Positions 7,569 through 16,035 of a DNA stretch of 64,000 nucleotides are shown piece after piece; positions within the stretch are counted from its first letter, which is position 1; every line of letters begins with the position of its first letter. The translations under genes and the position numbers were made by a program. The stretch covers positions 6,346,501-6,410,500 of the forward strand of contig NZ_AP024452.1 in the NCBI RefSeq assembly GCF_016865485.1. The letters are read 5' to 3'. Origin of the DNA: Luteitalea sp. TBR-22. GTDB lineage: Bacteria > Acidobacteriota > Vicinamibacteria > Vicinamibacterales > Vicinamibacteraceae. The notes beneath the pieces were generated by a model. It saw only the letters and a list, made by a program, of their open reading frames with translations, was not told the DNA's origin and ran no database searches.

Positions 7569-8939
7569 TCACCCAATGAGCACCTTGCCCTCCGGGTGGC
7601 GGACGCGTGACCGCTCGCTGCGCTGCGCGACGGCCATCAGGAGTGTCAGCGGCCCGAGTCGCCCGGCAAACATCATCGCCGCGATCAGCAGTTGTCCGGA
7701 CCGCGAGAAGTGGCCGCTCAGGCTCAAGGGGCTGGCCCCCTCGCCGGTCGACATGCCGACGGTGCCGAAGGCCGACACGACCTCGAACAGCGTCGGGAGC
7801 AACTGGCGCCCTTCACGGGCGAGCAGCACCGCGGTGAGGGCGTTGACCGCCAGGAAGGCCATCAGGCAGACGAGGAACGCGCGCATGATCTGGTCGGGCG
7901 GGATCCGGCGCCGGAACACGAGCGCATCGCGCTCGCCGCGCGCCGTCGCCCAGAGCGCCGACAGCAACACGCCGACCGTGCTCACCTTGACGCCCCCCGC
8001 GGTGCTGCCCGGCGCGCCGCCGACGAACATCAGGATGATCATCACGAACAGCGCGCTCGGCTGGCACGCCCCGATCGCGATCGAGTTGAAGCCCGCCGTC
8101 CGCGTGACCGCCGACTGGAACCAGGCGGCCATCCAGGCCTGCCCGGCCGGCAGCGCGCCCAGGGTGAGCGGGTTGTCGCGTTCGGCGGCGTAGATCGCAA
8201 TCGTCCCACCGACCAGCAGGATCGCGGTCATCGCCACGACCAGTTGCGAGTGCACCGACAGGCGCAGGTTGCGCCGCCTGATCGCTCCCAACTCGAGGAT
8301 CGTGAAGAAGCCGAGGCCGCCGGCGATCACCAGCAACGACACGGTCAGCAACACCAGCGGTTGGGTGGTGGCGCCCACGAGGTTGTCGGAGAACAACGAG
8401 AAGCCGGCGTTGTTGAACGCCGACACGGCGTGGAACAGCCCCAGCCACGCGCCGCGCGCCAGCCCGTGCGAGGCCGACCACCAGGCGCCGAGAATCACGG
8501 CGCCGAGTCCCTCGAGCACCAGGGTGACACGGAACACCGACAGGGCGAACCGCACCACCTCACCGGACGAGAACGCGTTCAGGCCCTCGCTGAGGGTCTG
8601 TCGCTCCTGCAGCGTGATGCGCCGGCCGAGCGCCACGCCGACCAGCGTCGAGAAGGTCATGTACCCCAGCCCGCCGGCCTGGATCAGCAGCAGCACGACC
8701 ACGTGACCGAATGTCGACATGTCCACCGGGGTGTCGAGCACGATGAGGCCCGTCACGCACACCGCCGAGGTGGCCGTGAACAGCGCCGACACCAGCGGCA
8801 ACCGCGCGCCGGTGGCCGACGCCCATGGCAACGAGAGCAGGCAGGTGCCGGCGATCACGAGACCGGCAAAGCTGAGGACCAGCAGTTGCGGCGGCGTGAG
8901 CGCCCGCCGCCGCGGTGGCCCGACAGCAGGAACAGGCAC
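7569..8939 (-). CDS. KtrB/TrkH-like potassium channel subunit
   Basis: A 456-residue membrane protein of the Trk/Ktr/HKT superfamily. The four pseudo-repeats each carry a selectivity-filter-like segment: TSAVCVTGL, SAFNNAGFS, VTRTAGFNS and SAFGTVGMSTG. About eight to ten transmembrane helices surround them. It moves K+ (perhaps with Na+) into the cell under control of the RCK protein encoded next. The start is a GTG at 8939. The length fits KtrB rather than the longer TrkH. The upstream 200 bases hold a simple tandem repeat and no clear promoter. Confidence 0.92.
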   Translation of the reverse strand: MPVPAVGPPRRRALTPPQLLVLSFAGLVIAGTCLLSLPWASATGARLPLVSALFTATSAVCVTGLIVLDTPVDMSTFGHVVVLLLIQAGGLGYMTFSTLVGVALGRRITLQERQTLSEGLNAFSSGEVVRFALSVFRVTLVLEGLGAVILGAWWSASHGLARGAWLGLFHAVSAFNNAGFSLFSDNLVGATTQPLVLLTVSLLVIAGGLGFFTILELGAIRRRNLRLSVHSQLVVAMTAILLVGGTIAIYAAERDNPLTLGALPAGQAWMAAWFQSAVTRTAGFNSIAIGACQPSALFVMIILMFVGGAPGSTAGGVKVSTVGVLLSALWATARGERDALVFRRRIPPDQIMRAFLVCLMAFLAVNALTAVLLAREGRQLLPTLFEVVSAFGTVGMSTGEGASPLSLSGHFSRSGQLLIAAMMFAGRLGPLTLLMAVAQRSERSRVRHPEGKVLIG

Positions 8940-8969
8940 GGGAAAGGATCTTACGCTCGGCGTGCCGAG

Positions 8970-9088
8970 GCCCTCGTCCCCGCCACCCTTGTCCCCCGTC
9001 CCTCGTCACCCTTGTCCCTCGTCCCTCGCCGCCCTTGTCTCTTGTCCCTCGTCGCCCTTGTCCCTCGTCGCTGTTCCCCTGTCCCTTG
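8970..9088. repeat. CCTTGTCCCTCGTC-type tandem repeat
   Basis: A degenerate array of about 14-base units built from CCCTTGTC and CCTCGTC, between the divergent channel gene and the molybdenum hydroxylase operon. The remainder of the gap (8940-9155) shows nothing else I can name. Confidence 0.8.
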
Positions 9089-9155
9089 ACCATGTCGTCG
9101 CGTGATAGGCTGTCGGCCGACGGCAGTCCCTGCTTTCCCTGACAGCGAGGTCCTC

Positions 9156-9815
9156 GTGTCCGAACACACGCGTTCACGCCCGGCCGGCGAGGAAATTTCC
9201 TCCTCCGCCACTGCGGAGGCGTCGGCGTCCGGTCCCAATTTCTCCCGCCGCACGTTCCTGAAGTCGGTGGGGGTCACGCCCGTGGTTGCCGCGGCGATTG
9301 CCCCGGAGGCGGCCGAAGCCCAGGGCGCGGCGATCGTCGGCCCCGACGCGGCGCCGCTGACGCTCACCATCAACGGCCAGAAGAAGACGGTCACCGTCGA
9401 ACCGCGCACCACGCTGCTCGACGCCATGCGCCAGCAGCTCGATCTCACGGGCGCCAAGCGGGTGTGCGATCGCGGCTCGTGTGGCGCCTGCACGGTGATG
9501 ATCGACAAGCGCACCGCCTATGCGTGCTCGGTGCTCGCCGTCGACGTCGAGGGCGCCGACATCCGCACCATCGAGGGGCTCACGCAGGGCACCGTGCTCC
9601 ACCCGGTGCAGCAGGCGATCTTCGAGAAGGACGGCACCATGTGCGGCTTCTGCACGCCGGGCTTCGTGATGTCCACCGTCGCCCTGCTCGAGAAGACCCC
9701 GAACCCGACCGCCGCACAGGCGAAGAAGGCGCTCGACGGCAACATCTGCCGGTGCGGCACCTACGTCCGCCTGCTCGAGGCCGCGCTGTCGGTGAAGGGA
9801 GGCGCCCGTGGCTGA
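9156..9815 (+). CDS. molybdenum hydroxylase 2Fe-2S subunit, Tat-exported
   Basis: The iron-sulfur subunit (219 residues) of a xanthine-oxidase-family molybdenum hydroxylase. It passes electrons between the molybdenum site and FAD. A twin-arginine signal (SRRTFLKSVG) follows a 30-residue polar lead. The plant-type ferredoxin cluster has CDRGSCGAC plus a later Cys (AYAC). The second cluster domain has CGFCTPG and CRCGTY. The GTG at 9156 gives a complete Tat signal behind a GCGAGG ribosome site. The gene overlaps the next by eight bases. Exported enzymes of this architecture include the E. coli PaoABC aldehyde oxidoreductase; the substrate here is not known. Confidence 0.93.
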   Translation: MSEHTRSRPAGEEISSSATAEASASGPNFSRRTFLKSVGVTPVVAAAIAPEAAEAQGAAIVGPDAAPLTLTINGQKKTVTVEPRTTLLDAMRQQLDLTGAKRVCDRGSCGACTVMIDKRTAYACSVLAVDVEGADIRTIEGLTQGTVLHPVQQAIFEKDGTMCGFCTPGFVMSTVALLEKTPNPTAAQAKKALDGNICRCGTYVRLLEAALSVKGGARG

Positions 9816-12012
9816 CGAACCGAACGTCCCGATGGAGGAGATGGGCGGTCAGGTCGCCGAGGTCAACCTGCCGGCCAGCGCCAACCCGAACTCGCCCTAC
9901 GCGTGGCCGAAGGAGCGGCGACTCCTGAGCACCCGCGTCAATCGCATCGACGGGCCGCTCAAGGTCTCCGGACGCGCGAAGTATTCCTACGACGTCAGGC
10001 GCCCCGGCCTGCTCTACGGCCGGATCCTGCGCTCGCCACACCCGCACGCCCGCATCGTGTCGATCGACCTGGCGCCGGCGCTCAAGATGCCCGGCGTGAA
10101 GGCCGCCATCAACATCGCCAAGCCGGGCGGCAAGGTCATGTACGTGGGTGACGAGGTCGCCGCGGTCGCCGCGGTCACCGAGGATCAGGCCCGCGACGCG
10201 GCGCGCGCGATCAAGGTCGAGTACGAGGTGCTGCCCTTCCTTGCGTCGGTGGAGCAGGCGATGCGCCCCGAGGCGCCCGTCGTGTTCGAGGGCGGCAACG
10301 TCAAGGCGTCGCAGACCGAGGAGGAAGGCAACCTGCAGGCCGGCTTCGCGGCCGCCGCGCACGTCGTCGAGCAGACCTACGCCACGCAGGTGCAGACGCA
10401 TGTCTCGCTCGAGACGCACGGCTGCGTGTGCGAGTGGGAGGGCGACAAGCTGACCGCCTGGGTGAGCACGCAGGCGGTGCACGGCACGCGCGAGGGCTTT
10501 GCCACCAGCCTCGGCATCCCGCAGGCCAACGTGCGCGTGATCACCGAGCACATGGGCGGCGGCTTCGGCAGCAAGTTCGGCCCCGACGTCCAGGGAATCG
10601 CCTGTGCGCGCCTGGCCAAGGAGGCCAAGGCGCCGGTGCAGCTGATGCTGGACCGTCGCGAGGAGCACCTCGCGGCCGGCAACCGCCCCTCGGCCGTCGC
10701 GAAGATCAAGGCCGGGGTGTCGGCCGACGGCATGCTGACGGCCTTCGACGCGGAGAGCTGGGGCACCGGCGGCGCCGGCGCCTCGTCGGGCTTCCCGCTG
10801 CCCTACATCTACACGTTCCCGAACCGGCGGCGCGTCCACAAGGACGTCTACATCAACGCCGGCCAGCAGCGCGCGATGCGCGCGCCTGGCCACCCGCAGG
10901 GCTGCTTCATCACCGAGATGCTGATGGACGAGCTCGCGGACCGCGTGAAGATGGATCCGATCGAGTTCCGCATCCGCAACCTGCCGCCGCAGGCGCCCAA
11001 CGCGATGTGGCGCGAGTACTTCAAGGTCGGCGCCGCGAAGTTCGGGTGGGACAAGCGCCATCCGACCGGTGATCCGACGCCTGGCCCGATCAAGCGCGGC
11101 ATGGGCTGCGCGGCCAACCGGTGGGGCGGCGGCGGGCGCGGCACGCAGGCGCAGTGCGAGATCCTGCCCGACGGCGGCGTCGTCGTGCGCTGCGGCACGC
11201 AGGATCTCGGCGTCGGCACGCGCACGCTGATCGCGGTGATCGCAGCCGAGACGCTCGGCCTGCAGGTCAAGGACATCAAGGTCGAGATCGGCGACAGCAA
11301 CTACCCGTTCAGCGGCGGCAGCGGCGGTTCGACGACGGCGCCGGCGGTGTCGCCGGCGATCCGGGTGACGGTGACCAAGGCGCTGCAGGAGCTCGGCACG
11401 CGCGTGCTCGGCGTGCCGGCCGATCAGGTGGCGGCCAGCGGCGGGCGGGTGCACGTCAAGGGCAACCCGTCGAAGGGCCTGGCGTGGGCCGAGGCGTGCA
11501 GGAAGCTGCAGACGACGCCGGTGTCGGTCAACGCGGGCTGGGAGCCGGGGCTGTCGGCCAGCGGCTCGAGCGGCGTGCAGTTCGCCGAGGTGTCGGTGGA
11601 CATCGAGACGGGCGTCACGAAGGTCGAGCGCATCCTGTGCGTGCAGGACTGCGGGCTCATCGTCAACCAGCTCACCGCCGAGAGCCAGTGCATCGGCGGC
11701 ATGATCATGGGCGTCGGCTACGCGCTGTACGAGGACCGCATCCTGGACCGGAACACCGCGATGCAGGTCAACCCGAACATGGAGTGGTACCTCGTGCCTG
11801 GCATGAGCGACATCCCGAAGATCGACATCATGCTGATGAACCAGCCGGAACGCGGCGTGATCGGCATCGGCGAGCCGCCGACGATCTCGACCGCCGCCGC
11901 CATCTCCAACGCCGTGGCCAACGCCATCGGCGTGCGCGTGCGGAGCATCCCGCTCACGCCGCAGAAGGTGCTCACCGCCCTCGAGGGCGAGCGCGCAGGA
12001 GGCACGCTGTGA
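9808..12012 (+). CDS. molybdenum hydroxylase large (molybdopterin) subunit
   Basis: The catalytic subunit (734 residues) carrying the molybdenum cytosine- or guanine-dinucleotide cofactor, related to YagR/PaoC. Recognisable segments are the N-terminal aldehyde-oxidase a/b hammerhead (RIDGPLKVSGRAKYSYDV), GGGFGSK, AMRAPGHPQG, GGSGGSTTAP and the C-terminal IGIGEPP, which holds the probable catalytic Glu. It has no signal peptide, so it would travel as a complex with the Tat-bearing small subunit, as known for PaoABC. GTG start at 9808 inside the end of the 2Fe-2S gene; its stop overlaps the FAD-subunit start (GTGA). The order here is FeS, Mo, FAD, whereas E. coli has FeS, FAD, Mo. Confidence 0.94.
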   Translation: MADEPNVPMEEMGGQVAEVNLPASANPNSPYAWPKERRLLSTRVNRIDGPLKVSGRAKYSYDVRRPGLLYGRILRSPHPHARIVSIDLAPALKMPGVKAAINIAKPGGKVMYVGDEVAAVAAVTEDQARDAARAIKVEYEVLPFLASVEQAMRPEAPVVFEGGNVKASQTEEEGNLQAGFAAAAHVVEQTYATQVQTHVSLETHGCVCEWEGDKLTAWVSTQAVHGTREGFATSLGIPQANVRVITEHMGGGFGSKFGPDVQGIACARLAKEAKAPVQLMLDRREEHLAAGNRPSAVAKIKAGVSADGMLTAFDAESWGTGGAGASSGFPLPYIYTFPNRRRVHKDVYINAGQQRAMRAPGHPQGCFITEMLMDELADRVKMDPIEFRIRNLPPQAPNAMWREYFKVGAAKFGWDKRHPTGDPTPGPIKRGMGCAANRWGGGGRGTQAQCEILPDGGVVVRCGTQDLGVGTRTLIAVIAAETLGLQVKDIKVEIGDSNYPFSGGSGGSTTAPAVSPAIRVTVTKALQELGTRVLGVPADQVAASGGRVHVKGNPSKGLAWAEACRKLQTTPVSVNAGWEPGLSASGSSGVQFAEVSVDIETGVTKVERILCVQDCGLIVNQLTAESQCIGGMIMGVGYALYEDRILDRNTAMQVNPNMEWYLVPGMSDIPKIDIMLMNQPERGVIGIGEPPTISTAAAISNAVANAIGVRVRSIPLTPQKVLTALEGERAGGTL

Positions 12013-12989
12013 AGCCGTTCGCTTACGTGAAGGCCGCAGACGAGAAGCAGGCGCTGGCGGCGCTCGGGCGCGAGCGCGGCAAGGTGCTGCCGCTGGCCGG
12101 CGGCATGGACCTGGTGTCGCTGCTGAAGGACCGCATCGCCACGCCCGACCGGGTGGTGAACGTGAAGGGCCTGGACGGCACCATCACGGCCACGCCGGAC
12201 GGCGGCCTGCGCATCGGCGCGGCGGTGCGCCTGGTGGACCTGATCGCCCACGCCACGGTGTCGTCGCAGTACGCGGCGCTGGCCGAGGCCGCCAGCGAGA
12301 CGGGCACGCCGCAGATCCGCAACCTCGGGACGGTGGGCGGCAACCTGATGCAGCGCCCGCGCTGCTGGTACTTCCGCAACGAGGAGTTCCCGTGCCTGAA
12401 GAAGGGCGGCGCGCGGTGCTACTCGGTGGACGGCGAGAACCAGTTCCACGCCATCCTCGGCGGCGGGCCGTGCCACATCGTGCACCCGTCGAGCCTCGCG
12501 GTGCCGCTGGTCGCCTTCGGCGCCAAGCTCCGCGTCGTCGGGCCGCGCGGCGAGAAGGAAGTGCTCGCCGAGGAGTTCTACGAGCTGCCCGAGCGCAACC
12601 TGTACGGCGAGACGGCGCTGCGGCCCGATGAACTGCTCACGCACGTCATCCTGCCGCCCGCGAAGGCGATGAAGAGCGCGACCTACGAGGTGCGCTTCAG
12701 GAGCTCGCACGACTGGCCGATCGCGTTTGCCAGCGTGGCGCTCGCCCTCGCCAACGGCACCGTGTCGGACGCGCGTGTCGTGCTCGGCGCAGTGGCGCCG
12801 ATTCCCTGGCGCTCGCCGGAGGCCGAGGCAGCGCTGAAGGGACAGCCCGCCAACGAGGCGACGGCGATCAAGGCCGCCGAGGCGGCCCTGGCCGGCGCGA
12901 CGCCCATGACCCAGAACGCATACAAGGTGCAGGTCGCCAGGACTGCCGTGAAGCGGGCGATCCTGCACGCGGCCGGCGTGTCGGCCTGA
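12009..12989 (+). CDS. molybdenum hydroxylase FAD subunit with Cys-rich insert
   Basis: The FAD-binding subunit (326 residues). The N-terminal FAD_binding_5 domain has LAGGMDLVSLLKDR and RNLGTVGGNL; the C-terminal CO-dehydrogenase flavoprotein domain follows. Between them is an insert with four Cys (CWYFRNEEFPC, GARC, GPC), as in the subset of these subunits that bind an additional 4Fe-4S cluster (PaoB, 4-hydroxybenzoyl-CoA reductase beta). The GTG at 12009 overlaps the large-subunit stop by four bases; the open frame extending back to 11121 is a shadow. All three subunits are therefore tightly coupled. Confidence 0.92.
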   Translation: MKPFAYVKAADEKQALAALGRERGKVLPLAGGMDLVSLLKDRIATPDRVVNVKGLDGTITATPDGGLRIGAAVRLVDLIAHATVSSQYAALAEAASETGTPQIRNLGTVGGNLMQRPRCWYFRNEEFPCLKKGGARCYSVDGENQFHAILGGGPCHIVHPSSLAVPLVAFGAKLRVVGPRGEKEVLAEEFYELPERNLYGETALRPDELLTHVILPPAKAMKSATYEVRFRSSHDWPIAFASVALALANGTVSDARVVLGAVAPIPWRSPEAEAALKGQPANEATAIKAAEAALAGATPMTQNAYKVQVARTAVKRAILHAAGVSA

Positions 12990-12999
12990 GAGGTGCACC

Positions 13000-13239
13000 G
13001 TGGCTGATCATCCCGCTCCCGCATCCCGACTCGTGACTCCCGAGGCGCATTGCGCGCACCTGCGCCACAAGGGCATGTACGTGCTCTCGACCCCCGATCC
13101 CGGCGAGCTCAAGCACGCCGGCAACTGGGACGCCACCGCCTACTGGTGCACGCAGACCCAGAAGGCCATGGGCCCCGACGGCAGTCCTGCCAATGCCGCC
13201 TGCTGCGTCAGCGGCAACGGCCGCGGCTGCTGCCACTGA
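13000..13239 (+). CDS. small Cys-rich protein of the molybdenum hydroxylase operon
   Basis: A 79-residue protein of unknown family, ten bases after the FAD subunit and in the same operon. It has six Cys: HCAHL near residue 18, YWC near 50, then AACC and GRGCCH at the extreme C-terminus, with several His. No signal peptide or membrane segment. The pattern suggests metal or cluster binding. In this position an assembly factor, an electron-transfer accessory or a quality-control protein is possible; I cannot choose. GTG start at 13000, same style as the other genes of the operon. It is followed by a hairpin repeat and a terminator. Confidence 0.75.
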   Translation: MADHPAPASRLVTPEAHCAHLRHKGMYVLSTPDPGELKHAGNWDATAYWCTQTQKAMGPDGSPANAACCVSGNGRGCCH

Positions 13240-13244
13240 GGGCA

Positions 13245-13276
13245 GGTAGGGCGCGGTGTCCCACCGCGCCGTCGGC
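13245..13276 (+). repeat. covarying hairpin repeat, single copy
   Basis: Arms GGCGCGGTG / CACCGCGCC around TCC (13250-13270), preceded by AGGTAG and followed by GT. It lies just after the Cys-rich gene. Confidence 0.85.
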
Positions 13277-13316
13277 TGCTGGTAGCCGATGCCCTTGGGC
13301 AACGGTCAGTAAACGC

Positions 13317-13344
13317 AAAAAGGCGCGCCCGAGGGCGCGCCTTT
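13317..13344. terminator. bidirectional intrinsic terminator
   Basis: AAAAAGGCGCGCCC-GAG-GGGCGCGCCTTT, a perfect nine-base-pair GC stem with A and T flanks, between two convergent genes. Confidence 0.9.
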
Positions 13345-13369
13345 CATGTCTTCGCTGCGTGTCGCGGAC

Positions 13370-14002
13370 CTAGCGACGCATGCGGCGACGAGCCACCACG
13401 CCCGCCAGGGCGAGGCCGAGCAAGGTCATCGACGCGGGCTCGGGCACGGCGATCTGGCCGCGAATCTCACCACCGCGGAACTGCGCCGTGTGGAAGTTGA
13501 CGTAGGCACGACCCGCGAAGATGTTCGGGAGCTGCGCCGTGAGGTTCGTGTTGTTCCCCTCGAGCAGATCCCACTTGCCGGTAATCACCCCGCCGACCTT
13601 CCCGGCCGAAAAGGGGGACACCACGACGTCGTTCGGATTGTTGTCGTTGAACGGCGCCCCGAAGAAACCCCAGACGACGCCGTTGTTCAGCGGCGGCAGG
13701 TTGATGCCGGCGTGGATGTGCGCCGCCACCAGGTTGTCGTTGGTGTCGGCCGTCTGCGTGCCGGTGACGTCGATGTTGACGATTCTGGCCGACATGGTCA
13801 GGGACGTCATGGCGTCGTTCAGCACGAAGGTCGCGCGTCCGAAGGACGCCGGCCGCGGTCCACCGGTGCTGAGGGTCGGCACGACCGGCGGGTTCTCCTG
13901 GTCGTTGGTCAGGTTCGCGATCAGGAGCGTCGAGGCGTCGCTCGACGTGCCCATGACCAGCGTGCTGGCCGCCGCCAACACCAGTGCTCGCACCACTCGC
14001 AT
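13370..14002 (-). CDS. CHRD-domain protein with PEP-CTERM anchor
   Basis: A 210-residue exported protein: signal peptide (MRVVRALVLAAAS), then a CHRD domain with VAAHIHAGIN and RAYVNFHTAQFRGGEIRGQI, then a PEP-CTERM signal (VPEPASMTL, helix, RRRMRR). It is a relative of the unanchored CHRD protein at 1825. The ATG at 14002 follows a strong AGGAGG; the frame continues upstream only as leader. Unlike the other anchored proteins in the window I find no -24/-12 element in the 245 bases upstream, so it may be under different control. The role of the CHRD domain in bacteria is not established. Confidence 0.92.
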   Translation of the reverse strand: MRVVRALVLAAASTLVMGTSSDASTLLIANLTNDQENPPVVPTLSTGGPRPASFGRATFVLNDAMTSLTMSARIVNIDVTGTQTADTNDNLVAAHIHAGINLPPLNNGVVWGFFGAPFNDNNPNDVVVSPFSAGKVGGVITGKWDLLEGNNTNLTAQLPNIFAGRAYVNFHTAQFRGGEIRGQIAVPEPASMTLLGLALAGVVARRRMRR

Positions 14003-14247
14003 GGATCCTCCTCGCCGAACTGCATTTGAAACGTCACGCGTCATCGGGGTCGTCCTCGAACGGGCGGGCTTGGGCAGCCGCATCTGAACTGGGAACTGTT
14101 TTTGACGCCTCGAGCTGGTTGGAGGATTCGTAGGACAGACACCGGCCGGCGCGGACGCACCGGCGACGTGTAGCATCAGGGCATGGTCGGCGACGCAGGT
14201 CCGCGCGACGGGCGCCGCCCCGCCCATTCAATGATGAGGACGCGGCC

Positions 14248-15216
14248 GTGGCGGTGACGACCCGACAGCGCGCGTACGCCGCCTTTGCGGCAGTCTGCCT
14301 TTTCTGGGGTACGACCTATCTTGGAATCAAGGTCGCTCTCGAGACGGTGCCGCCATTCCTGCTCGGCGGCATGCGCTTCACGCTGGCCGGGTCGATCCTC
14401 GCCGTGGCGCTGCGGTTGCTGGGGCATTCCTGGCCGGATTGGCGCCGATGGCCGACCTTCCTCGCCATTGGCGTCGCGATGCTCGGCTTCGGCAACGGCG
14501 GCGTCGTGTGGGCCGAGCAGTTCATGGCCAGCGGGCTGGTCGCGGTGCTGGTCGCCTCCACCCCGTTCTGGATGGTCGGCATCGAGGCGCTCGCCGGCGG
14601 TGACCGACTCACCCGTCGGGTCGCCGGCGGGCTGCTGGTCGGATTTTCGGGCATCCTCCTGCTGGTCTGGCCGGACCTGGTGACCGCGCTGTCGACCACG
14701 AGCGGGCTCGCCTGGGTGGGTGGCCTGATCTCGACCCAGCTGGCCTGCATCGGCTGGTCGCTCGGCTCCACGCTGTCCAAGAAGCGGCTCCACGACCTCG
14801 ACCCCCTGGTCGCCTCCGCCTTCCAGATGCTGGCTGGCGGGCTCGTGATGCTGGTGGTGGCAGCGGTGCTGGGCGAATACGGCCGGCTCTCGTGGACGCC
14901 GCGGACCGTGGCCGCCGTGGTCTACCTGTTCGTCGCCGGCAGCCTCATCGGGTTCGTCGCCTACACGTACGCGCTACGCCACCTGCCCATCTCGGTGGTC
15001 TCGCTGTACCCCTACGTCAACCCCATCGTCGCCGTGATCCTGGGCACGTGGCTGCTGCGGGAGCCGCTCGGCTGGCGGACGGTCGCTGCCATGACCGTCA
15101 TCCTGGCCGGCAGCGCCATCGTGTCGGGCAGCCCGAAACGCGCCACGCACCTGGCCCATCCCGACGAGCCGGTCCCCGACGTCGACGAGGTTGAGCGCGA
15201 CGAAACACGCGCGTAG
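14248..15216 (+). CDS. EamA/DMT-family transporter
   Basis: A 322-residue inner-membrane transporter of the drug/metabolite superfamily, with ten predicted helices in two EamA repeats (about residues 8-140 and 155-290). FWGTTYLGIKVALE at the N-terminus and YPYVNPIVAVILGTWLLREPL in the second repeat are typical. Such proteins export amino acids or other small metabolites; the substrate is not predictable. The C-terminal tail is acidic and hydrophilic (DEPVPDVDEVE). GTG start at 14248 behind GAGGA. Divergent from the CHRD PEP-CTERM gene. Confidence 0.92.
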   Translation: MAVTTRQRAYAAFAAVCLFWGTTYLGIKVALETVPPFLLGGMRFTLAGSILAVALRLLGHSWPDWRRWPTFLAIGVAMLGFGNGGVVWAEQFMASGLVAVLVASTPFWMVGIEALAGGDRLTRRVAGGLLVGFSGILLLVWPDLVTALSTTSGLAWVGGLISTQLACIGWSLGSTLSKKRLHDLDPLVASAFQMLAGGLVMLVVAAVLGEYGRLSWTPRTVAAVVYLFVAGSLIGFVAYTYALRHLPISVVSLYPYVNPIVAVILGTWLLREPLGWRTVAAMTVILAGSAIVSGSPKRATHLAHPDEPVPDVDEVERDETRA

Positions 15217-15337
15217 AGTGGAAGGACAGGTGTACGGCTTACGGCTTATGGCTGACGTCACGAAGGCCCAAGGCCGATGGACGAAGGCCGATTGTGCGAA
15301 CGCACAGCGACAGGGGCGTTCGCGAGAAGGCATTCCC
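15217..15337. other. short intergenic with simple repeats
   Basis: GGCTTA/GGCTTAT units near 15235-15250 and AAGGCC units near 15262-15292. GAGAAGG before 15338 serves as ribosome site. Confidence 0.5.
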
Positions 15338-16018
15338 ATGTTCCGAGCAACGCTCACACTCACGACGATCCTCGCCGCCGCTCCCGCGTTGGCGGCCACC
15401 GAGGCCGCGGCGCCGGCCAGCGTGCCGACGGTGACCGGCACCTACGTCGAGGCGCGCACCGCCGAGGTGTTCGCCGGCGGCTGCATCATGAACAGCGAGG
15501 CCGAGACGATGGGCCGGCAGGCCGTGCTGGCCTGGCGCGTCGACCGTGGCGCCATCGGCGGGGTCACCCTCGACGGCCTCTCGGTGGTGGCCGCGCTCTC
15601 GGGGACGCACAACCTCGGCATGCGCGAGATGGGCGGCGAGTCGCCGACCCTGGTCAAGGCGCTGATGTACGTCGACGAGCGCGCCACCGACGCGCAGCGC
15701 GATGCGCTGGTCTCGATGGCACGCACCGCCATCGGCGACCTCGCGATCCGGGTGGTCGGCGTGCAGGCCGTGCCCATCGCTTTCGAGCGCACGCACCACG
15801 CCGCCGCCGTGCAGGCCGGCGAGGCTCGCCTCGACGTGGAGGCACACATCCACCACGATCCGTCGTGCGGCGCGATGCAGTGGTTCCACCCGCTCTCGCG
15901 CGGCGCGCAGGCCGAGGTGGGCCTGACGAAGAACCAGTCGTTCACCGGTCAGCAGCTCGGCACGCGTTGGCAGCAGCTCGACAAGCGCTCCGCCTTCGTC
16001 GGCACGTTCGCGTTCTGA
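15338..16018 (+). CDS. exported DUF1326-like protein
   Basis: A 226-residue protein with a signal peptide (MFRATLTLTTILAAAPALAA). The body begins with VTGTYVEARTAEVFAGGC and continues as the DUF1326 pattern, except that the Cys-rich motif usual at its start is reduced here to one Cys. DUF1326 proteins have no established function. ATG 15338 is the first start that gives a proper signal peptide and lies behind GAGAAGG. It is 17 bases upstream of the short-chain dehydrogenase and probably co-transcribed with it. Confidence 0.72.
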   Translation: MFRATLTLTTILAAAPALAATEAAAPASVPTVTGTYVEARTAEVFAGGCIMNSEAETMGRQAVLAWRVDRGAIGGVTLDGLSVVAALSGTHNLGMREMGGESPTLVKALMYVDERATDAQRDALVSMARTAIGDLAIRVVGVQAVPIAFERTHHAAAVQAGEARLDVEAHIHHDPSCGAMQWFHPLSRGAQAEVGLTKNQSFTGQQLGTRWQQLDKRSAFVGTFAF

Positions 16019-16035
16019 GGGAATCGCCCCTCCGG

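Noticed and set aside
11121-12008. Long open frame upstream of the FAD subunit (apparent 622-residue protein)
   Set aside because: It is out of frame with the clear molybdenum subunit gene and consists of Arg/Gly/Ala-rich shadow sequence; the real FAD subunit starts at 12009.
13370-14247. A sigma-54 promoter for the CHRD PEP-CTERM gene
   Set aside because: I looked for GG-N10-GC on the coding strand of 14003-14247 and found none, so this anchored protein is left out of the proposed regulon.
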